Below, one piece after another: positions 18,695 through 28,600 of a stretch of DNA of 64,000 nucleotides. Each line of letters begins with the position of its first letter. Within the stretch, counting starts at the first letter, position 1. Both the position numbers and the translations under genes were made by a program. The notes beneath the pieces are model-generated. The model had not been told where the DNA came from, did no database searches, and saw only the letters and a program-made list of their open reading frames with translations. The DNA is from Thermoplasmata archaeon (GTDB taxonomy: Archaea; Thermoplasmatota; Thermoplasmata; RBG-16-68-12; SOIM01): the NCBI GenBank assembly GCA_023140195.1, contig JAGLME010000015.1, positions 248,001 through 312,000 of the forward strand, written 5' to 3'.

Positions 18695-20191
18695 ATGCAA
18701 GAAATGAAGGATCGGAGAATGATAGGAAACTCGAGTAGGATTGTGCTCTCTGTCGCCATTGCGATGACGTTGTCGGTATTGGGGGTGCCTCAGATTTCGG
18801 AGCCCGAACCTGCTCAGGTGGGTGACTGGAACATCTATACGGTAGACTCTGCGGGTGACGTAGGCTTTGCTAGTTCGATTGCTCTGGGCCCAAACGGTGT
18901 TCCGCACATAAGCTACTATGACTGGAAAAACATGACGCTCAAATATGCTCATTGGACGGGAGAAGGATGGAATGTTGAAACCGTCGACTCTTCTCACACT
19001 CCAGGCTATTCGGCTGGAAGGACTTCTTCAATAGCCGTAGACAGCAATGGCTATCCTCACATAAGTTATGAGTATCATTTCTATGTCTCCGGATACATCT
19101 GGAGCAACCTAAGATACGCATACTGGAATGGAAGCGCTTGGAACATCCAGACTGTGGACCCTGGTCAATGGCTGGGTTTCTGGAGTTCAATAGCCCTCGA
19201 TAGGAACGGCCATCCGCATATAAGCTACAAAGACAGTCAATTCCCTGGAGGACTCAAGTACGCGAAGTGGAATGGGACGGCGTGGAGCATCGAGGATGTA
19301 GAACTCTCTCGCGAATATGCTGTCGGTGGGTTCCCTTCTCTGGCCCTCGACAGAAATGACAATCCTCACATAAGCTATGTGGACGGCAATGACGATGGCG
19401 GCATCAGATATGCAAGATGGAACAGGAGCGCGTGGATCTTCGATACCGTGGACGCTGGTCCTGGTGGTTGGTTTTGGCATCCCACATCCTTGGCCCTCGA
19501 CAAGAATGACAATCCTCACATTGGCTATTATAACAACGAGATTGGCGACATCAAGTATGTAAAATGGAATGGAAGCTCGTGGAATATCGCTTCAGTTGAT
19601 TTGATTGGTGCTTCTAGTGTGCCTGTTTCCTTGTCTCTCGACAAGAATGACAATCCTCACGTAAGCTATGTTGACTCCTTCATCGATGAGGTCCTCATCG
19701 TTGAGGTCAAATACGCAGAATGGAGCGGAACCGATTGGAGCATCGAGACAGTTGATTATGGTTCCCGTAGTTCCCTGGCACTTGACAGCAACGACGATCC
19801 ACACATAAGCTACCTTAATTGGACTAACAAAGACCTCAAGTATGCCACCAAAGCCGAACTAGCCTCGGCAGAACGCTCCATCACGCTCGACATCGATCCC
19901 GACACACTGAACCTCAAATCCAAAGGTAAATGGATAACCGCCTATCTCACAACTGAGAATGCCCACGCCGATGATATTGACACTTCGTCTCTTCTACTGA
20001 ATGATGTCATCAGGCCCGAATGGTGGGACATACAGAACAACACAACTCTGATGGTCAAGTTCGACCGAGTTGCGGTCCGGGCCATAGTACCCGTCTCAGA
20101 TTCGGTGGATATCAAAGTCACAGGTCAGTGGACGAACGGCGAGAGCTTCGAAGTGCACGATATGATAAAGGTTATCAATCCCGGACAATAG
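18695..20191 (+). CDS. Exported repeat (beta-propeller-like) protein
   Basis: Signal-like MQEMKDRRMIGNSSRIVLSVAIAMTLSVLG; repeated SSIALDxNGxPHISYxD...LKYAxWNGxxW units. Confidence 0.75.
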   Translation: MQEMKDRRMIGNSSRIVLSVAIAMTLSVLGVPQISEPEPAQVGDWNIYTVDSAGDVGFASSIALGPNGVPHISYYDWKNMTLKYAHWTGEGWNVETVDSSHTPGYSAGRTSSIAVDSNGYPHISYEYHFYVSGYIWSNLRYAYWNGSAWNIQTVDPGQWLGFWSSIALDRNGHPHISYKDSQFPGGLKYAKWNGTAWSIEDVELSREYAVGGFPSLALDRNDNPHISYVDGNDDGGIRYARWNRSAWIFDTVDAGPGGWFWHPTSLALDKNDNPHIGYYNNEIGDIKYVKWNGSSWNIASVDLIGASSVPVSLSLDKNDNPHVSYVDSFIDEVLIVEVKYAEWSGTDWSIETVDYGSRSSLALDSNDDPHISYLNWTNKDLKYATKAELASAERSITLDIDPDTLNLKSKGKWITAYLTTENAHADDIDTSSLLLNDVIRPEWWDIQNNTTLMVKFDRVAVRAIVPVSDSVDIKVTGQWTNGESFEVHDMIKVINPGQ

Positions 20192-20228
20192 TGGCGTATC
20201 TGCCGATCTTTGTCCCGAAGGATCATCT

Positions 20229-20262
20229 TGTCGCACTTCGAAAAGAAGGACGACATTCCTTC
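20229..20262 (+). repeat. Dispersed palindrome copy (TGTCGcacTTCgaaaaGAAggaCGACATTCCTTC)
   Basis: 38 bp after the stop of the exported protein; near identical to minus strand of 10605-10631. Confidence 0.65.
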
Positions 20263-20370
20263 TGTGCTCTGGCGGGACGATATTGGAATTCGGACCTTAA
20301 GCTCAAAGACGAGGGAATGTTAGCAGTTCACGTATTATAGAAACTGCAAGCCTGTCCATCATAGAACCCG

Positions 20371-23300
20371 CTATTCCAATCCCTCTTCGCGGTCAGCGTT
20401 TTCTTCAACATCCAAACGCCTAGACTGAGTAGCCTCTGATGTCGTCCCTTCTCTCGCAGAATCCTTCTCTTCAGACGGGTGTTTCTTGCGCGTTCTCCAC
20501 GCTATGAAAACCACGATTATGGTGACGATTATCAACACAAGGATGATCCACCAATAGTCTATGGCGGTGAGTGGCTCTTCTCCCGGTTTCTCTCCAACTT
20601 CTTTGGTTGTGAAGATTGTTTCGCTGACTGTCACTAAGCTGTTGCCTGCTATGTCCTTGGCCCATGTTGTGATGATGATTCGATAAGTTGTGTTCTTCTC
20701 CAATTCCTCTTTTGGAATGAAGAAGAGCGTACTACCATCAATTGTCCAACTCAGAGATCCTTCCACTTCCACAGTGTCATTCATCAGGTTGAATGAGCTG
20801 CTTGTGGCAGACTGATTCATCCTCTCGGTGAAAGTCACCACGATGTTCGTTGTCGTCTCCAAGTCTCTCTCTCCATCATATGGTGATATGCTGACTATCG
20901 CGGGTGGTGTTGTGTCCAATTCAATGTCGTCAGAGTAAGTAATGGACTCAAGACCAGCATTGTCCTTGATCTGGTAGTAGACCTTCTTCTTTCCATCTCC
21001 AGACGTGAGCATCCACGCTCTAGTCGATGAGGGAGACTCCCAAGGTTCGGTATCCCACAAACCGTCATTGCTGTATCTGACTTGAGAGACGCCCGAGAAC
21101 TTATCTGAGTAAGTCAACCTCAGGCTCACTGATGCTGAGGAGGTCAATTCGGCCCCGTCGTTGATGACTATAGAACCTGTGGGAGGCTTGGTATCCAAAC
21201 CTATGTAGTCCAGATAGGTGATTGACTCCAAACCCGAATTGTCTTTGACCTGGTAATAGATGATCTTTATACCATCGTCACTCTCGATCGTCCATGGCTC
21301 CATTGGAGAGGGTGTCGCCCAGAGCTCCGTATCCCACACACCATCGTTGTTGCTGTACCTGACGAGAGAAACGCCTGAGGTTATGTCGGAATACCCCAAT
21401 GTCAATGCTACCAATGTTGAAGTTGTCCATGCATCCCCATCGTTTATCATGATTGAACCTGTTGGCTCTGTTGTATCCAGACCAATCATATCTGAATAAG
21501 TGATGGACAGCAACCCGACATTGTCCTTGATCTGATAGTAGACGGTCTTTGTTCCATCTCCACGTGTTAGCGGCCATTCTTTAATTGGGAAAGGTATCTC
21601 CCAGGACTCGGAATCCCAGGTGCCATCATTGCTGTATCTCACTTGAGAGACACCTGATGTTGGGTCTAAGTACGTTAGTGAAAGAGTCACCCAAGCGGAT
21701 GTTGTCCATGCATCTCCATCATTTACGATTATTGAACCTGAGGGAGGTGTGGTGTCCAAACCTATATCGTCCGAGTAGATGTTGGAAAGGAGTCCAGCAT
21801 TGTCCCTAACCTGGTAGTAGACATCCTTCGTCCCGTCCCCACTTGCTAGATTCCACGCCTTCGTGGGTGAAGGAGCCTCCCAGGGTTCGGTATCCCAGAC
21901 GCCATCATTGCTGTATCTCACTTGCGATACGCCGGACAGAGCATCTACGTAAGTGAGCATCAGGGTCACGGATGTTGTCGTTGTCCATGTATCTCCACTG
22001 TTTATGATGATCGAACCCGTTGGAGGGGTCGTGTCCACACATACAATTGCGTCCGCAGACGTCGGTGCTGGTTCACCGTTCCCTGAGGTGTCATTGGCGA
22101 TCGTGTAGAACTCGTAGAAACCATCTCCATGCGGGGATGTAAATAGGAAGCTTCCCACGGCAAGCGTACCAGAGATGGTGTTATCGTACGCCCACTCCTC
22201 CCAATCAAGCCAGGTGATGTTATCGGGACTGTACCTATAATAAAGTGAGATATTTGCCAGCCCATAGTCGTCCGTGGCTATCCAGTCAATGTTGAATGTC
22301 GAGGTCGTCTGCCAAAATGGCAATATCAAGTTTGCTTTTGACTCGGGCGGCATGATGTCCTCCGTACTCCTCGTGTATAGGATATCGTTGTCCCCGTCTC
22401 TGCTGTCCGCCCAAGCAACGTGAACCACACCAGTGCCAATAGAAATAGACGGGTAGGTTGTCCATTCTATCCCCACAAACGTTGCAATCTCTTCCTCAGG
22501 CTGCCAGCTCGTGCCATCAAAATACCTATAGTAGATGTCAGTATCCCCTAGCCCCCCTTCCATCCAAACCACATGCACGTTCACACCATCAACCGCTAAG
22601 ACAGGGGCGAACTGTGTCTCCGTCCCCACATCCGAACTTATCTCTTGGTCGGGTTGCCAACTTACCCCGTCAAAGTACCTGTAAAAGATGTCGGAGTCTC
22701 CGTCGTATTTCCTGTCTGCCCAAACGGTGTGCACCTTCCCCCCATTTGCAGCGACTGATGGCAATATTTTGTCCCACATGAAGTCAGTGCTGAGCTCTTC
22801 ATCAGGCTGCCAGCTTATGCCATCAAAGTGCTTGTAGCGGATTCCAAAGAGGCCAAAGGTACTGTTTTCCCAGACGACATGCACTCTTCCGTTCTCTGCA
22901 GCGATTGAGGGGTTCGTATGATCTGCGAACCACGGGTCAGGACTAATTTGCTGCTTGGGTTGCCAGGTTGCTCCATCGAAGCGCATGTAGAAGATATCCC
23001 AGTCCCCGTCACCATAGTCGTGCCAAACCACATGCACACGCCCATTGTCCACTGCGACTTCCGGAGCAGCCTCTTGATTAACCCTCAGGACATCGGTGCT
23101 TAAGCGCAGTTGTGGTTGCCAAGTAGCTCCGTCAAAATGCCCATAGTAGATGTCTGATGTGGTTAGATTCCACTCTTCCCAAACGATGTATACTTTGCCA
23201 TTCTCAACCACGATCGAAGGATTCATTTGCCATTCACTTGCATCATCAATGCTGATTTCCTGCTCAGGTTGCCAACTGGTACCGTTGTAGTATCTGTAGT

Positions 23301-23604
23301 ATATGTCGTAGTCTCCATCTCCGAAATCTGCCCATACGGCATGTACTTCATCGTCTTCCGCTGCAAGAGACACATTCCACTGTTTTTCGGTGGCGATGTC
23401 GGTGCTTATCACCTGTATCGGTTCCCAAAACCTAGCAGCGGCATTTTGGTTCAAGATGGTCATCGGCACGATCATACACAATAAGAGGACAATTAACAGA
23501 GACACCGCTTCCAGATTCCCTCTCTTCTGATACTTTCTCAACCATCTTACACTTGGCAACGCTAATTCCTCCCTCCTGAAATGCATTTCCACACCACCAC
23601 TCAT
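20371..23604 (-). CDS. Large exported protein: N-terminal propeller-like repeats, Ig-like repeats, C-terminal TM
   Basis: WQPxxxIS...VHVVWxDxxxGDxDIYYRYFDG repeats; TTPPTGSIIINxGDxWTTxxxVxLxLTYxDxxSGVSQVRYSNDG repeats; C-term WWIILVLIIVTIIVVFIAWRTRKK. Confidence 0.78.
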   Translation of the reverse strand: MSGGVEMHFRREELALPSVRWLRKYQKRGNLEAVSLLIVLLLCMIVPMTILNQNAAARFWEPIQVISTDIATEKQWNVSLAAEDDEVHAVWADFGDGDYDIYYRYYNGTSWQPEQEISIDDASEWQMNPSIVVENGKVYIVWEEWNLTTSDIYYGHFDGATWQPQLRLSTDVLRVNQEAAPEVAVDNGRVHVVWHDYGDGDWDIFYMRFDGATWQPKQQISPDPWFADHTNPSIAAENGRVHVVWENSTFGLFGIRYKHFDGISWQPDEELSTDFMWDKILPSVAANGGKVHTVWADRKYDGDSDIFYRYFDGVSWQPDQEISSDVGTETQFAPVLAVDGVNVHVVWMEGGLGDTDIYYRYFDGTSWQPEEEIATFVGIEWTTYPSISIGTGVVHVAWADSRDGDNDILYTRSTEDIMPPESKANLILPFWQTTSTFNIDWIATDDYGLANISLYYRYSPDNITWLDWEEWAYDNTISGTLAVGSFLFTSPHGDGFYEFYTIANDTSGNGEPAPTSADAIVCVDTTPPTGSIIINSGDTWTTTTSVTLMLTYVDALSGVSQVRYSNDGVWDTEPWEAPSPTKAWNLASGDGTKDVYYQVRDNAGLLSNIYSDDIGLDTTPPSGSIIVNDGDAWTTSAWVTLSLTYLDPTSGVSQVRYSNDGTWDSESWEIPFPIKEWPLTRGDGTKTVYYQIKDNVGLLSITYSDMIGLDTTEPTGSIMINDGDAWTTSTLVALTLGYSDITSGVSLVRYSNNDGVWDTELWATPSPMEPWTIESDDGIKIIYYQVKDNSGLESITYLDYIGLDTKPPTGSIVINDGAELTSSASVSLRLTYSDKFSGVSQVRYSNDGLWDTEPWESPSSTRAWMLTSGDGKKKVYYQIKDNAGLESITYSDDIELDTTPPAIVSISPYDGERDLETTTNIVVTFTERMNQSATSSSFNLMNDTVEVEGSLSWTIDGSTLFFIPKEELEKNTTYRIIITTWAKDIAGNSLVTVSETIFTTKEVGEKPGEEPLTAIDYWWIILVLIIVTIIVVFIAWRTRKKHPSEEKDSAREGTTSEATQSRRLDVEENADREEGLE
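20930..22040 (-). repeat. Tandem repeat array, four units of about 90 aa, within the large surface protein
   Basis: Four T(T/K)(P/E)PxGSI units with conserved SGVS(Q/L)VRYSN core. Confidence 0.7.
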
Positions 23605-23883
23605 TAAAGAAATTTGGTCAGCGATATAAAAGGATGTTTGTACTAACTTCTATATGTTCTTAAAATCTTCTGGTGTTGAGATAACCTGCCCAGTACTCCA
23701 ATTGTCTTCAAGTCGTAAGAAAGCTATCCCGTCCTTAGCACTTGAGATTGTGCAGTCAGGAATGTCATGGTTGCAGGCCCTTGCCTGTTGCTTGGCCACT
23801 CACTCGCCTCTGACATGCTGGAAATATGGACATTCGTCACAGCTAGTAGTGTTCTCCGACATTCCTCTATCTTCAATCGAGAA

Positions 23884-23910
23884 TGTCGTCATTCATAGGG
23901 AACAATGACA
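23884..23910. repeat. Dispersed palindrome copy (AATGTCGTCATTC...AATGACATT)
   Basis: Terminal TGTC/GACA and TCATT/AATGA inverted arms. Confidence 0.5.
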
Positions 23911-23964
23911 TTTACTGCAAATGCACTTCAAGCACAGACGGGAAGGTCGCTGTGGTGACCTGAC

Positions 23965-26900
23965 CTATTGTTCTGTCGGTTGTTGCTTTTTCTTTCTTCT
24001 CCAGAGAAGCATTGCCACAACGACAGTCACTATTGTCACTAGAATCAGGAGGTAGAGGGGTACTCCGCCCATGAGGCCATTGGGACTGGATGGATTAGTG
24101 TCTATGGTGAACTCCGTTCTCTTCTCGTTGAGGTTACCAGCTCTATCGACTATTCTTACTATGACGGTGTGAGAGCCGTCATCCAACCCCGTGAATGTAT
24201 GTGTAGTTGTCAATCCAACATCCCAAAAGCTCTGGTCGTCCAATGCTACTTCGTAGCGCTCTATCCCTGATGTTTCGTCGTAACCTGTCCATACAACCGT
24301 CACACTGGAAGCGGTCAGGGTTCCATCACTGCCTGGATCGCTAGTTGTCAGAGTATCGATTCTTGGTTCGGTTCTATCAATCTTAAGAGTCAAGGTCTTT
24401 GCGCTTTCGATATTTCCGGCTATGTCAACCGAGTAGAATTCTATCCTATGTGACCCGTCGCTTGTTATGTTGAGCATGCCCGAATAATCCTGCCACACAC
24501 CACTATCTATCCTATAGCTTGTGTGTCGAACATCACTTGTCACATCAGATGCATCGAGCGCAATTGTCACATCGCTTGTATACCATTCATTTGTACCCAG
24601 TGTTCCAGAGAGTGATGAGCCCGTCCTCGGAGGTTTGGTATCAATCTTCAGCTGGACCGACTTCGTGTTCTCAGTATTCCCTGCATTGTCCACTGAGTAG
24701 TACTCCACCGTGTGTATCATATCGCCAGTAACCATGAAGGGAGTGCTGTAGGTCTGCCACATACCCCCATCTATCCTGTAATTCGTCTGCAGAACACCAC
24801 TTGTCACATCTGATGCGTTGAGGGTGATTGTCACCTCACCTGTGTACCATTCATTCAATCCCTGTTTCCCAGAAAATGATGAATCGGTGTCTGGAACTCC
24901 AGTATCAATCTTCAGCTGGACCGATCTTATATTCTCAGCATTCCCTGCGTTGTCCATTGAGTAATACTCCACTGTGTGTATGCCATTGTCACCGACAACG
25001 ATGGGGCCGCCACAAACCTGCCATATGCCCCCATCTATCCTGTAATTCGTCTGCAGAACACCGCTTGTGCCATCGGATCCAATCAGGGTGATTGTCACAT
25101 CACTTACGTACCATCCATTTGTTCCAAGTGTCCCCAAGAGTGATGAACTCGTGCTTGGATTCACAGCATCAATCTTCAGCTGGACCGACTTCGTGTTCTC
25201 AGTATTCCCCGCGTTGTCCACTGAATAGAATTCCACTGTGTGTATCATATCGCCAGTAACCATGAAGGGAGTGTTGTAGGTCTGCCACATACCCCCATCT
25301 ATCCTGTAATTCGTCTGCAGAACACCACTTGCCACATCAGATGCACTGAGGGTGATTGTTACTTCAGTTGTATACCATCCATTTGTTCCAAGTGTCCCCA
25401 AGAGTGATGAACTCGTGCTTGGAAGCACAGTGTCAATCTTTACTTGGACCGATTTCGTGCTTTCGATGTTCCCTGCGTTGTCCACTGAGTAATACTCCAC
25501 CGTGTGTATCATATCACCAGTAACCATGAAGGGAGTGTTGTAGGTCTGCCAAATGCCCCCATCTATCCTGTAATTCGTCTGCAGAACACCACTTGTCACA
25601 TCTGATGCGTTGAGGGTGATTGTTACTTCAGTTGTATACCATCCGTTTCCTCCTGATGTCCCGGAGAGTGCGGAGCCCGAGCTCGGAGCCACAGTGTCAA
25701 TCTTCACTTGGACCGATTTCGTGCTTTCGACATTCCCTACATTGTCTACTGAGTAGTACTCCATTGTGTGTATCCCATTCGCACTGACAATGAAAGACCC
25801 GCTGTAAGCCTGCCACGAGCCTCCATCTATTCTGTAGTTCGTGTATTGAACACCACTTGTGACATCAAATGCGTTGAGTGTGACTGTAACAGGGGAAATG
25901 TACCAGCTGTTTGCTCCTATGGTCCCAGCAAGGCTTGAACTGGTGCTTGGCGCAACGGTATCAATCGTAACCGTGTCTGAGCCATACGAAGTCTCCCAAT
26001 TGCCAACAGTATTCCTTGCCCTTGTTTCAATAACATGGGCGCCATCAGAGAGGGAGGCTGTGATGAATTCAAATGATTCCACAGCTTCATCAAAAGCGCC
26101 ATCAGAGGCCGTGGCCGGTAGCCAGGGCCCGCCGTCCACTCTGTACTGAACGTCTATTATCGCGTTAATGCTCACGTCATTGCCCGCGTTAACTCTGCGT
26201 CCATCAAAGAACTCATAATACTTCGGATTTCGGTTCTCGAGAGGGACTTCTTCAGCAAGGCCTGTATATGATAGAGAACTACTGGTTGTGGGATTGGGGA
26301 CATAAGGGTCTAGGTTCGTGTTGGGGATCGTATCTTCTGGATCCAGAAGCCCGTCAGCGTCACTATCGAACCAGCCGATTTGTCCCACTGTCCCAGCGGA
26401 AAGGGACCATGAAGCTGTGTCCATCATGCAACCGGAATTGTCGGTCTCACGGACATTGAGATAACCACTGTATTCCCCGGGATCCATATATTCATCCGTC
26501 GCGTAGAACATATGTCCTGTCTCGTGAGCTAGGACCTGGTCCATCCTGTCTATCCCCCAACCGTTGTTATCGTAAGTCATCATGACGAAGGGGCCTCCCC
26601 AAATAAAGGCATACGCAGAGAATCCATCTTCGAAAGATCCGTCTGGATCGTTGAGACTGTCCACTACGAAGATTGTATATGCCCAGTTCTTGTTGTATGT
26701 GCTTCTCACGTAGTTGTTCAAATCCCTGACCTGCCGGTAGAAATCCCCGGAAGTATACCCGAGATTCCCCAGGATTTCATTGATCCACAGACTTTGGTCA
26801 TAATAGGGCCTCGTAATTGGTTCATAGCTTGTTGGCTGTGCTCCGTAGGTGTAGATGTTGAATTCGAGACGTCCATTGGGGATTTGTGATTCCCACCAGT

Positions 26901-27474
26901 CCAAACCAATCAATATCTTGTCATAAACAGCATCCATACGTGTGGAGTCCCAAGTTTCGGTATCTGGATCAATTGCACCATCGCTCTCAGCAAATATCGT
27001 GGTGACTGCCACGGTGCCTATCATATATTCTGTTTGGTCTTCTGGTCCTGGGGGACTTTGCGGCAAACGAGGCGGAGGCGACTGAAGCACAGGTTCTTGG
27101 GCCTCGCCGTCTGGAAGCGACTCGTTCCCACTACTGTATTCAGACCGACCATCTGGTCCCGAGGGACTTCGTGGCAAAGAAGAAATAGGCAACGGCAATG
27201 CGGGTTTGTGACGCTCACCACTAACAGCGAATTCTGTCATATCGCTTTCAAATCCTTCCTGAGCTCTTTGCAGTCCTTCCGAAATCAGGGGATTTCTCGT
27301 TTCATATGAGATTCTTGGCGTGTGTCCGCTCAATGTTGCCGGATTGTCTAACGAACCTGTTGAGGTTCTTATTGAGAATTCTCCTGCGCTCACTTCCTGT
27401 GGCACATAACCCATAATCCCTAGTCCAACAGACGTTACTATCGATACTGCTAACAGAACGCAGCAACCTTTCAT
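23965..27474 (-). CDS. Exported HExxH metalloprotease-like protein with C-terminal Ig-like repeat array and TM anchor
   Basis: Signal peptide; LAHETGHMFYATDEY zinc motif; multiple ~88-aa TSSSLxGTxGxNxWYxxxVTITLxASD repeats; C-term LYLLILVTIVTVVVAMLLWRRKKK. Confidence 0.78.
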   Translation of the reverse strand: MKGCCVLLAVSIVTSVGLGIMGYVPQEVSAGEFSIRTSTGSLDNPATLSGHTPRISYETRNPLISEGLQRAQEGFESDMTEFAVSGERHKPALPLPISSLPRSPSGPDGRSEYSSGNESLPDGEAQEPVLQSPPPRLPQSPPGPEDQTEYMIGTVAVTTIFAESDGAIDPDTETWDSTRMDAVYDKILIGLDWWESQIPNGRLEFNIYTYGAQPTSYEPITRPYYDQSLWINEILGNLGYTSGDFYRQVRDLNNYVRSTYNKNWAYTIFVVDSLNDPDGSFEDGFSAYAFIWGGPFVMMTYDNNGWGIDRMDQVLAHETGHMFYATDEYMDPGEYSGYLNVRETDNSGCMMDTASWSLSAGTVGQIGWFDSDADGLLDPEDTIPNTNLDPYVPNPTTSSSLSYTGLAEEVPLENRNPKYYEFFDGRRVNAGNDVSINAIIDVQYRVDGGPWLPATASDGAFDEAVESFEFITASLSDGAHVIETRARNTVGNWETSYGSDTVTIDTVAPSTSSSLAGTIGANSWYISPVTVTLNAFDVTSGVQYTNYRIDGGSWQAYSGSFIVSANGIHTMEYYSVDNVGNVESTKSVQVKIDTVAPSSGSALSGTSGGNGWYTTEVTITLNASDVTSGVLQTNYRIDGGIWQTYNTPFMVTGDMIHTVEYYSVDNAGNIESTKSVQVKIDTVLPSTSSSLLGTLGTNGWYTTEVTITLSASDVASGVLQTNYRIDGGMWQTYNTPFMVTGDMIHTVEFYSVDNAGNTENTKSVQLKIDAVNPSTSSSLLGTLGTNGWYVSDVTITLIGSDGTSGVLQTNYRIDGGIWQVCGGPIVVGDNGIHTVEYYSMDNAGNAENIRSVQLKIDTGVPDTDSSFSGKQGLNEWYTGEVTITLNASDVTSGVLQTNYRIDGGMWQTYSTPFMVTGDMIHTVEYYSVDNAGNTENTKSVQLKIDTKPPRTGSSLSGTLGTNEWYTSDVTIALDASDVTSDVRHTSYRIDSGVWQDYSGMLNITSDGSHRIEFYSVDIAGNIESAKTLTLKIDRTEPRIDTLTTSDPGSDGTLTASSVTVVWTGYDETSGIERYEVALDDQSFWDVGLTTTHTFTGLDDGSHTVIVRIVDRAGNLNEKRTEFTIDTNPSSPNGLMGGVPLYLLILVTIVTVVVAMLLWRRKKKQQPTEQ
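24370..25990 (-). repeat. Tandem DNA repeat, units ~264 bp
   Basis: Phrase ccatctatcctgtaattcgtctgcagaacaccac recurs about every 260-270 bp. Confidence 0.75.
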
Positions 27475-27850
27475 AATTCGTCACGCCTCCACGTCTCTGT
27501 TCACCGGTTCGCCATTCCTCTGTAGGCATACCGTCTTGTTCTTACTTAAGTCTTATTTCACATTGTCCAATAGAAGGCTCGCAGGATGGAATCGTGAGGA
27601 TGTCACTTCTGACTGGTGGCTTCTCCAGAGAAATGTCCTTTCACAGGCTGGCGTAGAGTTGTCCAACTTCATATTGAACTAAGTCATTCTCATAGCTACT
27701 CTTCAAGCACAACTAGACACAAAGATAACAAGGGACGGAAGGACTCTGATTGATACCTCGGTTCTCTGATTGCAGCAATAACATATCTACGGGGTTCCGT
27801 TGCTTATCGTGTTGTAGAGAAGACTCAAAAACATCAGCTTGCCCTGGAAA

Positions 27851-27885
27851 CGTCGCAGAACAATGAGAACTACGACATTCCTTCC
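27851..27885 (+). repeat. Dispersed palindrome copy (cGTCGcagaacaatgagaactaCGACATTCCTTC)
   Basis: Shares CGACATTCCTTC tail and TGTCG-type arms. Confidence 0.5.
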
Positions 27886-27908
27886 ATTTTTGAGGGCCCG
27901 CAGGAGGC

Positions 27909-28145
27909 TTGGCTTGTAATCTCACGGTGGCAGGAATCGTTCCTCATAATACATCAATACAACTCAAATCTGGCTGGAACCTTGTCGGGTTCCCTTCCTT
28001 CAACTCCTCCTACACAGCTGCAGATTTGAAATCGAGCACCGGGTCTTCAAGAATAGAGGGATACGATCCGTTGTCGACTCCGTATTATCTGCGAGAGTTG
28101 GGGGATTTGGAGATTCTTGAACCAGGATATGAATACTGGGTCTGA
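27909..28145 (+). pseudogene. Orphan C-terminal fragment of an exported protein
   Basis: IQLKSGWNLVGFPSFNSSYTAADLKSS...YYLRELGDLEILEPGYEYWV looks like a C-terminal module without its N-terminal protein. Confidence 0.5.
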
Positions 28146-28600
28146 GTAGAGTCCAATGCAACATGGATTGTTAAGTCCTCGTAGGTGCAAATCAATCTGT
28201 CAGATTATGAAGACAACTTAACTCTTGTAGTCGAGCAAAGTCAGCCAATTGTCCAGTTTTATCCGAAACTCCTCAACTGTCAACTCTGCCTTCTCTGAGG
28301 AAATCAACAATCGAAGGGGATGGTCGGAAGGAAGATGAGAAGACACAAGCGCTTTGATTCCCTTCGTAGAGATAGCCCGCGGAATATCATCCTGAGCACG
28401 ATCCTCACGAGTCTGTCTGTTTTGAGATGTTCGCTCTTTCATCGCACCACCGCTCCAAAAAGCACCAAGAGCCCTCCCTGTTCGTGTCCCGTGGTCACAT
28501 GAGTGATTCTATGCCTTTCAGAACCCGCTGTGAAAACCCGCTCCAAGTGCTTTCTGGAGGCAACTCCCTTTAATGAAATCCAAAGCCTGTCTGTCATAGT

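Noticed and set aside
24370-25990. Regular repeats that could be mistaken for a CRISPR array
   Set aside because: Period ~264 bp and fully coding (Ig-like protein repeats); no short repeats with unique spacers. No CRISPR array seen anywhere in the window.
27894-27901. GGGCCCG near 27894 as an internal att-like site
   Set aside because: Only the acceptor-stem heptamer matches; the 20-bp att core is absent.
28218-28442. Small minus-strand ORF of 74 aa
   Set aside because: Plausible composition but no recognisable motif or supporting context.
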